10,915 nucleotides of DNA from Melioribacteraceae bacterium (lineage in GTDB: Bacteria > Bacteroidota > Ignavibacteria > Ignavibacteriales > Melioribacteraceae): assembly GCA_026983755.1 (NCBI GenBank), contig JALSTL010000112.1, forward strand, positions 1-10,915, written 5' to 3'. Made by a program: the position numbers and the translations under genes. Below are positions 1-7,592 of the stretch, piece after piece (position 1 is the first letter of the stretch; each line of letters starts with the position of its first letter). The notes beneath the pieces are model-generated. The model was given only the letters and a program-made list of their open reading frames with translations, had not been told where the DNA came from and searched no databases.

Positions 1-135
1 GTAAAAAATGTTGCCGATAAAATTGCAATGATGCACGAAGGGAAAATTTATTTTGAAGGAACTCCGCAACAACTTATAGATTCTACCGATAAAATTGTTG
101 TTGATTTTATTAGCAGAACCGGTTTTACAAAATAA
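1..135 (+). CDS. ABC transporter ATP-binding protein, Mla-type (3' end only)
   Basis: This is the last 44 codons of a gene that begins before the window; frame 1 is open from base 1 to a TAA at 133-135. The visible end reads VADKIAMMHEGKIYFEGTP and then a stretch closing in DFISRTGF. The first part matches the end of an ABC ATPase nucleotide-binding domain, where the strand after the H-loop carries a 'hdGkI...G(t/s)p' motif. The ...VVDFI tail resembles the MlaF/Ttg2A subgroup, which powers phospholipid traffic between inner and outer membranes. The Walker A, signature and Walker B motifs lie outside the window, so the ABC assignment is good but the Mla subgroup is a judgement from the tail alone. 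The next gene is 274 bases away and is probably a separate unit. Confidence 0.75.
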   Translation, partial: VKNVADKIAMMHEGKIYFEGTPQQLIDSTDKIVVDFISRTGFTK

Positions 136-409
136 TTAAATCCTAATATTTTTTATGTTCATATAATTTATTTCCCTAAATTGTTTGCCGTAAAAGCAAC
201 AAGTAAGTAATAGAAAACACTTCAACGAAAACCCGGATAGGCTATCAATCGACAAAACAAGTTTTTACCGTGCTATATCAAAACAGATAATAACAATAAT
301 ATAATAACTTTATTGTAGTTGCGGAATTTTGAGTTTGTTTCATATTATTAAATACAAAAACAAATTACTATATTTCGTTCCGATATTTACAAACTAAAAA
401 TCAAACAAA

Positions 410-1045
410 ATGAAAAACAAAACTAAATTTTTATTAGCATTTTTATTTGTTCCGGTTTTAAGCGGATGTATAAAACAAAACGGTAGATCGCTACGCAGAG
501 ATAACACGGTTCAATACAATTTAATAAAACCAGGCAATGGAATTTATGCAATTATTAAAAAAAATGTAGATCAAAATGAAACCGAAAACAAGCCGTACGA
601 AAAGAAATATTTTAATAAAAACAAATTATTGAAAATTGAACGTTACAATTCTCAAAATAAATTAACGGATAAATTTTCCGTTGCCGCAATTACAAAATTC
701 GAATACGATTCGGATAACCATGTTAAGTTTGTAAAGTATTTTGATAAAAAAAATAAAAAAGCAACAGATAATAATTTCGGGTTTTGGTCGATTGAATATA
801 TTTACGATTACCAAAATCGTGTTGTAATGGAAATTTACCGTGATGCACAAAATAAGTTTTTGGAAATACCCCGCAATATGAAAGGCGAAATTGTTAAAAA
901 AGATTTTCTTGCTCCCATACTTACTTATGAATATTTGGGAAAAAATTTTCGTATCAAAGCATTTGATAAAAACTTTAATCTTCTTAAAGAAGTTGTAGGT
1001 AGTAAACCATGTGTTCCATTTATTGATTGCGGTGAAAATGAATAA
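410..1045 (+). CDS. Lipoprotein with YD-like repeats, function unknown
   Basis: A 211-residue exported lipoprotein. Residues 1-20 form a lipoprotein signal: basic MKNKTK, a hydrophobic core, then the lipobox L-S-G-C with the lipidated Cys at 20. The mature part is Lys/Asn/Tyr-rich and contains loose tandem units of the type 'Y-D-x-x-N-x-V/L-x-x-Y-x-D' (around residues 75-105, 128-150 and 175-195). These recall the YD/RHS-like beta repeats common in Bacteroidota surface lipoproteins. I do not recognise a specific family. The ATG at 410 follows an A-rich leader without a Shine-Dalgarno site, and it begins the signal peptide at the expected place. The 3' end overlaps the next gene by 8 bases, so the two are probably translated together. 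No catalytic residues are evident. Confidence 0.85.
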   Translation: MKNKTKFLLAFLFVPVLSGCIKQNGRSLRRDNTVQYNLIKPGNGIYAIIKKNVDQNETENKPYEKKYFNKNKLLKIERYNSQNKLTDKFSVAAITKFEYDSDNHVKFVKYFDKKNKKATDNNFGFWSIEYIYDYQNRVVMEIYRDAQNKFLEIPRNMKGEIVKKDFLAPILTYEYLGKNFRIKAFDKNFNLLKEVVGSKPCVPFIDCGENE

Positions 1046-1733
1046 ACCGGATTTTAATAATATTATACAAATTGCCGGAGTAATAGATAAACAAGAAGCG
1101 GAGATGCTTATCAATTGCCGAGTTAATTATTTGGGTTTTCCGCTTAGGCTTCCTGTAAACAAAGAAGATTTAACGGAAAACGAAGCCGCCGAAATTATTA
1201 AATTTTTACCTCCGCAGGTTTACGGTGTGGTAATTTCTTATTCTTCCACTGCTAAGGAAGCAATTGAATTATGTAACAAATTAAATTCAAAAATAATTCA
1301 ATTGCACGGACCAATTGAACCGGATGAACTTATAAAACTTAAAAGTTTACGTGCTGATATTTTTGTTATTAAAAGTCTGGTTATTAAAGAAAACAATACC
1401 GAAGAATTGATAAGAACAATAAAAAAAACCGAACCTTACGTAGATGCTTATATAACAGATACATTTAATCCGGCTACCGGTGCAAGCGGAGCTACAGGCA
1501 AAACACATAATTGGGAAATTAGTAAACGCTTTGTTGAACTTTCATCAAATCCTGTAATATTGGCAGGAGGATTAAATCCCGATAATGTTTATAAAGCAAT
1601 TTTAAAAGTAAAACCAGCTGGCGTTGATGTTCATACGGGTGTGGAAAATAAATCCGGCAGAAAAGACGAACAGTTGGTTAAAAAATTTGTTTCCGAAGCT
1701 AAACATGCATTTGAAAAATTGGATAAATATTAA
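1038..1733 (+). CDS. TrpF-like (phosphoribosylanthranilate isomerase family) protein lacking the catalytic Cys
   Basis: A 231-residue TIM-barrel protein of the PRAI/TrpF family. Family motifs in order are QLHG (residues 88-91), the acidic strand ITD with Asp141, GATGKTHNW (151-159, for GGTGktFDW), LAGGLNPDNV (175-184) and VDVHTGVE (196-203, for VDvsSGVE). TrpF performs the Amadori rearrangement of phosphoribosylanthranilate in tryptophan synthesis, using a Cys base in an N-terminal KICG motif and an Asp acid. Here the N-terminal motif reads QIAG (11-14), so Ala13 replaces the Cys, while Asp141 and the phosphate-loop glycines remain. No trp gene is nearby. Both facts argue that it may not be the pathway enzyme, so no symbol is given. 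The ATG at 1038 was preferred to an in-frame one at 1011 because the family fold begins near it and the overlap is then only 8 bases. Confidence 0.85.
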   Translation: MNKPDFNNIIQIAGVIDKQEAEMLINCRVNYLGFPLRLPVNKEDLTENEAAEIIKFLPPQVYGVVISYSSTAKEAIELCNKLNSKIIQLHGPIEPDELIKLKSLRADIFVIKSLVIKENNTEELIRTIKKTEPYVDAYITDTFNPATGASGATGKTHNWEISKRFVELSSNPVILAGGLNPDNVYKAILKVKPAGVDVHTGVENKSGRKDEQLVKKFVSEAKHAFEKLDKY

Positions 1734-1734
1734 T

Positions 1735-2271
1735 ATGAAAATTTTAGTCGGTTCAAAAAATCCGGTAAAAATAGAAGCCGTGAAAGAAGCGTTTTCTCTT
1801 TACTTTTCAAATGTAAAAGCTATTGGTATTTCCGTCAATTCCAATGTTCCGGCACAACCGGTAAACAGCCAAACTTTTGAAGGAGCGAAAAATCGGGCTT
1901 TGGAATTAAAACAAATTAATGAAAACGAAAATTTGAATGCCGAATATTTTATTGGAATTGAAGGAGGCATACAAAAAAACTTCGGGAAATGGTTTGCTTT
2001 TGGAGGAGTGTGTATAATTGATAAGTCCGGCAAAAGCTCTTTCGGAACTTCCGCACATTTTGAATTACCAGAAGCAATTACAAAACGTTTATTAGATGGT
2101 GAAGAACTTGGTTACGTAATGGATGAGATTATGAACGATACCAACACAAAACAAAAAGGAGGCGCAATTTCTTTTTTTTCAAACGGAAAAATGAACAGAA
2201 AAGAACTTTACATTCCGGGTATAATTTCTGCTCTGGTTCCTTTTTTACATAAAAAGTTGTATTTTGAATGA
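1735..2271 (+). CDS. DUF84/YjjX-type inosine/xanthosine triphosphatase
   Basis: A 178-residue protein of the DUF84 NTPase family (YjjX-like, Maf/HAM1 superfamily), which hydrolyses non-canonical purine nucleoside triphosphates such as ITP and XTP in the cytoplasm. Visible motifs are the N-terminal VGSKNPVKIEAV phosphate-binding loop, the QTFEGAKNRA segment (substrate loop and helix) and FIGIEGGI with its acidic residue for metal. The length suits the family. The frame stays open upstream, but the ATG at 1735 starts exactly at the family's conserved MKILVGS beginning and lies one base after the stop of the TrpF-like gene, which indicates translational coupling. Known relatives act in nucleotide-pool cleansing; a functional link to the TrpF-like neighbour is not evident. 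It ends 10 bases before the end of the opposing operon. Confidence 0.9.
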   Translation: MKILVGSKNPVKIEAVKEAFSLYFSNVKAIGISVNSNVPAQPVNSQTFEGAKNRALELKQINENENLNAEYFIGIEGGIQKNFGKWFAFGGVCIIDKSGKSSFGTSAHFELPEAITKRLLDGEELGYVMDEIMNDTNTKQKGGAISFFSNGKMNRKELYIPGIISALVPFLHKKLYFE

Positions 2272-2281
2272 TAACGGGAAA

Positions 2282-3901
2282 TTAAAATTTTGTTGTAAAA
2301 TTTAAATAAATATTCGAATAATTTTCTTTTTTCCGATATGTTCCTTCAAAACTTACGGACATTGAAATCATTTTTGATAATTCAAAAAAGAAATCCGTTG
2401 AAATTATATTTTGAACCGATGCGATTTCTTTTCCTGTAAATTTGTAATTAATATTTTTATAATTTAACGAAGTTGTTATTTTCCCATTTAAAAAGTCTTT
2501 ACTTATTCTTAAACCCCAAATATTACCCGATAAATAATTTGTGTTGAGATTTGTGTAATTTACATTTGTAGAAATATTTAATATCGGTAACCGGGGTGGT
2601 GTAATGGATACTCCGAAATTTTTTGTTGCTTTAATATCGTTATTTCTAAATCTATAACTTGAATAAATACCAACGTACATATAGGTAATCGGTCTTAAAT
2701 TTATTCTTATTCTAAATCCTTGTCTCAATGCTTCGTCCAAAAGTCTGGATACATAGTTTTTAAATGTTTCGTAATAAATAACATTCTTTCTTGCATCATA
2801 AGAAGCATTTAATGAAAACCATCTGTACGGATAATAGCCGGCGGAAAAATATATGCTAGTTAGTTTTAAGGAATTGAGATTTTTATTTTTTATTTTACTA
2901 AATAATTCTATCTCGGAAGAAAAGAAAATATTTATTTTCGGTAAAATATTATTACTGTGTTGTAAGTATATAAACCTTCTATCTGTTGCACCGGAATTCA
3001 TTTGTTGAAAAACAGAAATGGTATTTTGCATAATTCCTTTACGTACGGAATCTATTTTATTAACATACGTACCGAACTGAAAAAGTTTTAAATTAAATCC
3101 GTAGTTATTAAAATCCGGTCTGGAACCCAATATCGCTCCAACTTTATATTTTTTATATTCTGTTTCAAATTGGATTCCGTCTATTGCACCGATATTTGAT
3201 ATTTTGGAATTGATTTTTCGTCCGAAAATGATTTTTGAATTTTTATTAAATTTATATTTTCCGGCAAGCTCGTATATTTTAAAAGCATTGCCAAAGTTTT
3301 TATTTAACAAATGCCAGCGGTCCGCTCTATAACTAAAAACAATATAATCGGAAAAAGAAAAATTTGTGTTGGCAATTTTTTCGGCTTCCAAAGAAAATGT
3401 ATAACGCCATCTTTGATATTTGGTAAAACCATTGATATTAGACAAATTTGAATATCCTGAAATACTGAATTTACCTCTAATATTTTTAATTTCGGTTATT
3501 CTATTCTTTTTTGTAATTAGTGTTTTATGTTTTTTTCTATTTATAACATTTTTTGTTTTATTGTTCTGTTTATTTTTGGCATCACGAATACTGACTTTTA
3601 AATTTTTATTTGACAATTTAATTACAGCAACAACTTTTTTATTTAAACTGATTTTTTTACCAATAACCTTGGCGGCAAGTGAATGCGAAGATAATGAATT
3701 AACAATTAATTTTGGAGATAGTTTTTTGTTTATTCTAACAAAAAGAGTATCGTTTATTTTTATACCTTCCGTAGAAGGAAATTTTACATAAGTAAATTGT
3801 GATGAAATATAATTTACTCTGCCTGTTTTTATAATTTCATTTTGTGCAAATATACTTTGCATAAATAAAAAGAAGAAAATTATTATATATGTTTTTTTCA
3901 T
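2282..3901 (-). CDS. Outer-membrane beta-barrel protein, putative porin partner of the multiheme cytochromes
   Basis: A 539-residue exported protein with no heme motif. Residues 1-19 are a Sec signal (MKK, hydrophobic core, IFA|Q). About residues 22-97 form a small beta-rich domain containing 'GRVNYISSQFTYVKF' and 'GIKINDTLFV', SH3-like in appearance. Residues 98-140 are a Lys/Asn-rich linker. From about 144 to the end runs a series of alternating amphipathic strands with aromatic belts, closing in a C-terminal Phe (LNFTTKF), as is typical of Bam-inserted barrels. Being the last gene after two giant c-cytochromes, it could be the barrel of a porin-cytochrome conduit, the role MtrB or OmbB plays elsewhere; I see no direct motif likeness to either, so this is inference. 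An in-frame start 57 bases upstream would spoil the signal peptide and overlap the neighbouring cytochrome gene, so the ATG at 3901 was chosen. Spacing to the upstream gene is 23 bases. Confidence 0.8.
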   Translation of the reverse strand: MKKTYIIIFFFLFMQSIFAQNEIIKTGRVNYISSQFTYVKFPSTEGIKINDTLFVRINKKLSPKLIVNSLSSHSLAAKVIGKKISLNKKVVAVIKLSNKNLKVSIRDAKNKQNNKTKNVINRKKHKTLITKKNRITEIKNIRGKFSISGYSNLSNINGFTKYQRWRYTFSLEAEKIANTNFSFSDYIVFSYRADRWHLLNKNFGNAFKIYELAGKYKFNKNSKIIFGRKINSKISNIGAIDGIQFETEYKKYKVGAILGSRPDFNNYGFNLKLFQFGTYVNKIDSVRKGIMQNTISVFQQMNSGATDRRFIYLQHSNNILPKINIFFSSEIELFSKIKNKNLNSLKLTSIYFSAGYYPYRWFSLNASYDARKNVIYYETFKNYVSRLLDEALRQGFRIRINLRPITYMYVGIYSSYRFRNNDIKATKNFGVSITPPRLPILNISTNVNYTNLNTNYLSGNIWGLRISKDFLNGKITTSLNYKNINYKFTGKEIASVQNIISTDFFFELSKMISMSVSFEGTYRKKENYSNIYLNFTTKF

Positions 3902-3924
3902 TTGTTTTACTTTTTTTATAATAA

Positions 3925-6030
3925 TTACTCGCGTCCGGTAGGATGACAACTTAAACAAGCAGAGCTGTTATAAGAATATCCGTTTACTTCTTTATGCTTG
4001 TCATCCGTTTTTGTTCGAGAATGTTCATGACAAGTTAAACAGGAAAATTGTGAATAATTATTTTGATTAGTATGACAATCGTTGCAATTGTTCCATTTCC
4101 CCCTGTGCTTGCCTGAATAAATCGGGAAATATTGTCCGTCATGATCAAAAGTTGACGGCGTCCAACCTTTTGTAGTATGGCAATCTTCACATTGTGTACT
4201 AAAACCTGAAGCGCTGTGATTTGGATTTGAAGTATTGTTATAATCTGTTTTATGACAAGATACACACTCGGTTGGTATGCCTGCATAGCCGCTTGTATGA
4301 CAAGCGGAACAATCAACGCTTTTATGACTTCCTGTTAGCGGGAATTGTGTATTATCATGATTAAATGTAACCTGTTTCCAATCCGTTGTATTATGGCATT
4401 GTTGACAATCCTTCGGATAGTTTTGTGCCGTATGTTCCGGAGCCGAAGCATAGTTTGACGAATGACAACTGTAGCAATCCGAAGAAGCATTAGACGTACT
4501 ACCACTATGACAACTGGAACAATCAGGTAAATTATGTCCTCCTGCAAGTTCAAATCCGGTTGTGCTATGGTTAAATGTAGATGGTTTCCATCCGTTTGTA
4601 GTGTGGCAGTTTTCACATTGTGTAGAAATACCGGCTTTAGTATGATTTGGTGTTACCGAATTATTATATTTTTGAATATGACAATCCAAACATTTATTTG
4701 AGGTACCGGAATAACCGTTGGTGTGGCACATTTTACAATCTACGTTTACATGCTTTCCGGTTAGCGGAAATTGAGTTGTTGCATGATCAAAATTTCCTTC
4801 TTTGTTTCCCGAGGGATGACATGCAAGACAAGCGGTACTTTGATAAACATACCCGTTTATGCCGCCATGTTCTTCATCCATTTTAGATTTTCTGTGTTCG
4901 TGACAATTTATGCATTCAAAAATTTGATAGTTTGTAGTTGATGTATGACAATCGGAACATTTGCTCCATTTATTATTGTGTTTTCCGGAGTAAATAGGGA
5001 AGTATTGTCCGTCATGATCGAATGTTGCAGGCTTCCATGCATTGTTATTATGACAGGTTTCACAATCGGTAGAAAAATTAGCCGATTTATGATTTGGATT
5101 TGTTGTGTTGATATAATCTTTTTGATGACATCCGAAACAATCGTCCGGTGTATTTTTATAACCTGTAATATGACATTTATAACACTCTCCCGAAATAATC
5201 TTATGTGCTCCTATTAAAGGATATAAATTATCATGTTGTTTAAATTCAGCCGGTTTCCAACCCGGAGCTGTTGTGTGGCACGTTAAACAATCTGTAGAAA
5301 AATTTAATTCTTTATGGTTTGGATTGGTTGATGAATTATAATCCTTATTGTGACATGAAAAACAATCGGATGTTAATCCGGAAAAACTTTTTGAAGTGTG
5401 ACAATTAAAGCAATTACTTATTTTATGACCACCTACAAGAGGGAAGAAGCTATGATTAAAAGTACCTTTTGACCAATGGTGATCGGAAACAAGATGACAT
5501 TCCTGACAATCCGTTGAGAAACCCGCCTGTTTATGATTTGGTGATCTTGTTGCTTGATAATTATTAATATGACAATCCATACACTCAACACCCAGTTGTT
5601 CAAATTGTAAATTATTAAATGATTTATGGCATTCAATACAATCTGCCAGACGGTGTGCTCCCACCAATGGAAAACGACTCATTCTATGAATATCATTTAT
5701 GTTTTCTATAACCCACGATCTAGTGCTATGACAGTTTTCGCAACTTTTACTTACGGTGTTGTTGTGAATATCGGTATGACAATTAAAACAGTGTTTGGAA
5801 ACATTTGCAAACTCTAATGTTTTATGACATGATTTGCAATCCAAAATACGATGTTGTCCTTGTAATTCGAAACCTGTTTGAGTATGATCGAAACTAATTT
5901 TTCCTGTAATTTTCCATGTATCCGTTTTATGGCAAATTTGACATTCGAAATTAAAATTAGCACCATGAGGTAACTGTGCAAACAAAATTTTTACCGTAAA
6001 TAATAATACTATGAATGACAACTTATACAT
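3925..6030 (-). CDS. 28-heme c-type cytochrome, exported, repeat-built
   Basis: A 701-residue cytochrome with 28 CxxCH motifs (first Cys at 30, 65, 81, 97, 131, 150, 175, 207, 223, 248, 283, 298, 323, 358, 373, 401, 432, 447, 472, 504, 519, 542, 574, 589, 614, 649, 664 and 692). A Sec signal (residues 1-18, LFA|Q) sends it to the periplasm or beyond. It is built from roughly 75-residue three-heme units with spacing near 15-25-32/35, marked by 'NPNHxxxxFSTxCxxCH', 'WKPxxF(D/N)H' and 'FPLxGxHKxxxCxxCH'. By my count 33 His lie outside CxxCH, enough to give every heme a second His ligand. It is polar and Lys-poor (46 Lys) compared with its neighbour. The start overlaps the upstream cytochrome gene by 22 bases and has an AAGGGA site. 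Its likely role is a long-range electron wire; partners and reduction potentials cannot be read from sequence. Confidence 0.95.
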   Translation of the reverse strand: MYKLSFIVLLFTVKILFAQLPHGANFNFECQICHKTDTWKITGKISFDHTQTGFELQGQHRILDCKSCHKTLEFANVSKHCFNCHTDIHNNTVSKSCENCHSTRSWVIENINDIHRMSRFPLVGAHRLADCIECHKSFNNLQFEQLGVECMDCHINNYQATRSPNHKQAGFSTDCQECHLVSDHHWSKGTFNHSFFPLVGGHKISNCFNCHTSKSFSGLTSDCFSCHNKDYNSSTNPNHKELNFSTDCLTCHTTAPGWKPAEFKQHDNLYPLIGAHKIISGECYKCHITGYKNTPDDCFGCHQKDYINTTNPNHKSANFSTDCETCHNNNAWKPATFDHDGQYFPIYSGKHNNKWSKCSDCHTSTTNYQIFECINCHEHRKSKMDEEHGGINGYVYQSTACLACHPSGNKEGNFDHATTQFPLTGKHVNVDCKMCHTNGYSGTSNKCLDCHIQKYNNSVTPNHTKAGISTQCENCHTTNGWKPSTFNHSTTGFELAGGHNLPDCSSCHSGSTSNASSDCYSCHSSNYASAPEHTAQNYPKDCQQCHNTTDWKQVTFNHDNTQFPLTGSHKSVDCSACHTSGYAGIPTECVSCHKTDYNNTSNPNHSASGFSTQCEDCHTTKGWTPSTFDHDGQYFPIYSGKHRGKWNNCNDCHTNQNNYSQFSCLTCHEHSRTKTDDKHKEVNGYSYNSSACLSCHPTGRE
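3937..4311 (-). repeat. Six-heme internal duplication in the 28-heme cytochrome, copy B
   Basis: Codons 574-698 repeat codons 283-407 at a constant offset of 291 residues. All six CxxCH start positions (574, 589, 614, 649, 664, 692) equal those of copy A plus 291, and the 15-residue block FDHDGQYFPIYSGKH is identical. This copy ends the protein. Confidence 0.85.
4810..5184 (-). repeat. Six-heme internal duplication in the 28-heme cytochrome, copy A
   Basis: Codons 283-407, with CxxCH starting at 283, 298, 323, 358, 373 and 401. It is the partner of the C-terminal block and includes an 'EHRKSKMDEEHGGINGY' segment matched by 'EHSRTKTDDKHKEVNGY' in copy B. The DNA of the two copies is similar but clearly diverged, so the duplication is not recent. 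Confidence 0.85.
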
Positions 6031-7592
6031 TTTGTTCCCTTGATTTTATATAAAATGTACGTTCCGTTTTTATCTTTAATAATTTTGTGGCAATTCAAAC
6101 AATCTAAATTTTTATGTGCACCCTCCAATTTGAAATTTGTTTTATTGTGGTCAAATAAAGTTTGTTTCCAATTGTAATTGTTATGGCACTTTTTACAATA
6201 TTCTTTTTCTCCGTTATCAAATTGTCCTCTGTGTACATCGTTATGACAAAATGTACATTCGGTGCTTAAAACAATAAAATGTTTCAAGTTTTTTTCAGCA
6301 TGCTTTTGGGCAAAATGACATTCTGAACAGCTTACGGTTTTATGTTTACCAACTAATTTGAAATTAGTAATATTGTGATTGAAAGTAATTTTATTCCAAC
6401 TTAAAGTAGAATGACATTTTTCACATTTATTTTTATTAAAATATTTTTTATTTATTGAATTATCATGTACGTTTTTATGACATTCAATACATTTTTCCCC
6501 GGTTATATTAAACTTCCAAAAATTGTTTTTTTTATGGCAAACCGTACAAGCGATTGCTTTATGAGCACCGGTTAAGGGAAATTTTGTCTTACTATGTTGT
6601 TCAATTGTAAAATGCGATTGCGTAAACGAATATTCGTCATGACATTCGTTACAATCCGATTTTATATTTTTATTTCTAAATTCTCCTTTGTGATAATCTT
6701 TATGACAATTGGAACAGCTTTTATATTTCGGTTTGGATAATAAATTCTTTTTATGGCAACTATTACAATCTACGTTTCGATGTTTTCCTACCAGCGGGAA
6801 ATTTGTTTTATTATGATTGAAGTTTTTTAAATAGTTTATTTTTGCAAATGATTTTGTATTATGACACGATTTGCAATTTTTCCCCAGCTTACCTTTGTGA
6901 ATATCATTATGACAGTAAAAACAATTGTTAAATTTTAAACCGGTAAATTTTTGAAACTTTCCTTTGTTAGATTTTTCGAATTTATGACACTTAATACATT
7001 TAACATTTTTATGTTTACCTGTTAAAGGATATTTGCTTTTTGCATGATCAAATTTTTCCGCCGGTGAAAATTTATTAAACAAATGACATTTTGCACAATC
7101 ATTACTTAAAGTTCCTCGATGTTCATCTTTATGACAAGTTAAACAATCTTGATTTAATCCTAAAAATGTTTTTGTTTTTTTGCTTAACTTTCTTTCTTTA
7201 ATGAAATTGGAATTATGACACTTTTTGCAATCTAATTTTTTATGGCTGCCAACAAGTTTGTATCCGCTTTTTATATGATTAAATTTTTTTTCATCAAATC
7301 TAATTATTTCAAAATTTCTTCCGAAATGTTCTCCGTGGCATTGCCAACATTTTTTTGAAGCAGCTTCTTTACTTGAATGAAATCCCCTTTTTAGATTAAT
7401 TAAATTTTTTATTTTTTTATGGCAGTTAAGGCATTTTATTTCTTCCACATTTTTTCCTAAAACATGGCATTTAGTGCAATTGCTTATGCCTTCAAAGTTG
7501 GCATGCCCTTTATATAATTTACCTGGCGAAATTTGGGCATAAGCGCTAAAATTTATTACAATTAACAATATAAACGCTCTTAATGTTTTAAT
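6009..7592 (-). CDS. 20-heme c-type cytochrome, exported, Lys-rich (apparent ATT start)
   Basis: A multiheme cytochrome c of about 527 residues with 20 CxxCH motifs, the last (CISCH) one residue before the stop. Repeats follow 'CxxCHxDxHxGxxxxxCxxCH' and 'FxHxxTxFPLxGxHKxxxCxxCH', where the extra His residues are probable distal heme ligands. It is very basic, with about 92 Lys. The standard alternative start, TTG at 7568, would give MLIVINFSAYAQ, which lacks the basic n-region a c-type cytochrome needs for export. Extending in frame to an ATT at 7592 gives MKTLRAFILLIVINFSAYA|Q, a textbook Sec signal, with a GGAGAG site five bases upstream. I therefore place the start there; an ATG changed by mutation or sequencing error is the alternative. 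It overlaps the oxidoreductase gene by 13 bases and the 28-heme gene by 22. Its likely role is periplasmic electron carriage between the membrane module and the second cytochrome. Confidence 0.92.
   Translation of the reverse strand: MKTLRAFILLIVINFSAYAQISPGKLYKGHANFEGISNCTKCHVLGKNVEEIKCLNCHKKIKNLINLKRGFHSSKEAASKKCWQCHGEHFGRNFEIIRFDEKKFNHIKSGYKLVGSHKKLDCKKCHNSNFIKERKLSKKTKTFLGLNQDCLTCHKDEHRGTLSNDCAKCHLFNKFSPAEKFDHAKSKYPLTGKHKNVKCIKCHKFEKSNKGKFQKFTGLKFNNCFYCHNDIHKGKLGKNCKSCHNTKSFAKINYLKNFNHNKTNFPLVGKHRNVDCNSCHKKNLLSKPKYKSCSNCHKDYHKGEFRNKNIKSDCNECHDEYSFTQSHFTIEQHSKTKFPLTGAHKAIACTVCHKKNNFWKFNITGEKCIECHKNVHDNSINKKYFNKNKCEKCHSTLSWNKITFNHNITNFKLVGKHKTVSCSECHFAQKHAEKNLKHFIVLSTECTFCHNDVHRGQFDNGEKEYCKKCHNNYNWKQTLFDHNKTNFKLEGAHKNLDCLNCHKIIKDKNGTYILYKIKGTKCISCHS
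6036..6041 (-). promoter_or_regulatory. Ribosome binding site of the 28-heme cytochrome gene
   Basis: AAGGGA on the reverse strand, five bases before the ATG at 6030. It lies inside the coding end of the 20-heme gene, so the two cytochromes are likely translationally coupled. It supports the chosen start. Confidence 0.6.

Noticed and set aside
236..246. An 11-base dyad, GATAG-G-CTATC, in the spacer before the lipoprotein gene, possibly an operator.
   Set aside because: Five-base arms around a single base are too short to support a call, and no second copy or adjacent promoter was found.
2285..2303. A hairpin AAATTTT-GTTGT-AAAATTT at the convergent gene ends as a bidirectional terminator.
   Set aside because: The stem is only seven A/T pairs, it lies within the last codons of the barrel gene, and no T-run follows.
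3420..5817. Several open frames opposite or inside the barrel and cytochrome genes, for example on the forward strand at 3420-3791 and 4647-4886.
   Set aside because: They lie antisense to, or in another frame of, genes with clear motifs; their translations show no domain, plausible signal or ribosome site and follow from the base composition and heme repeats.
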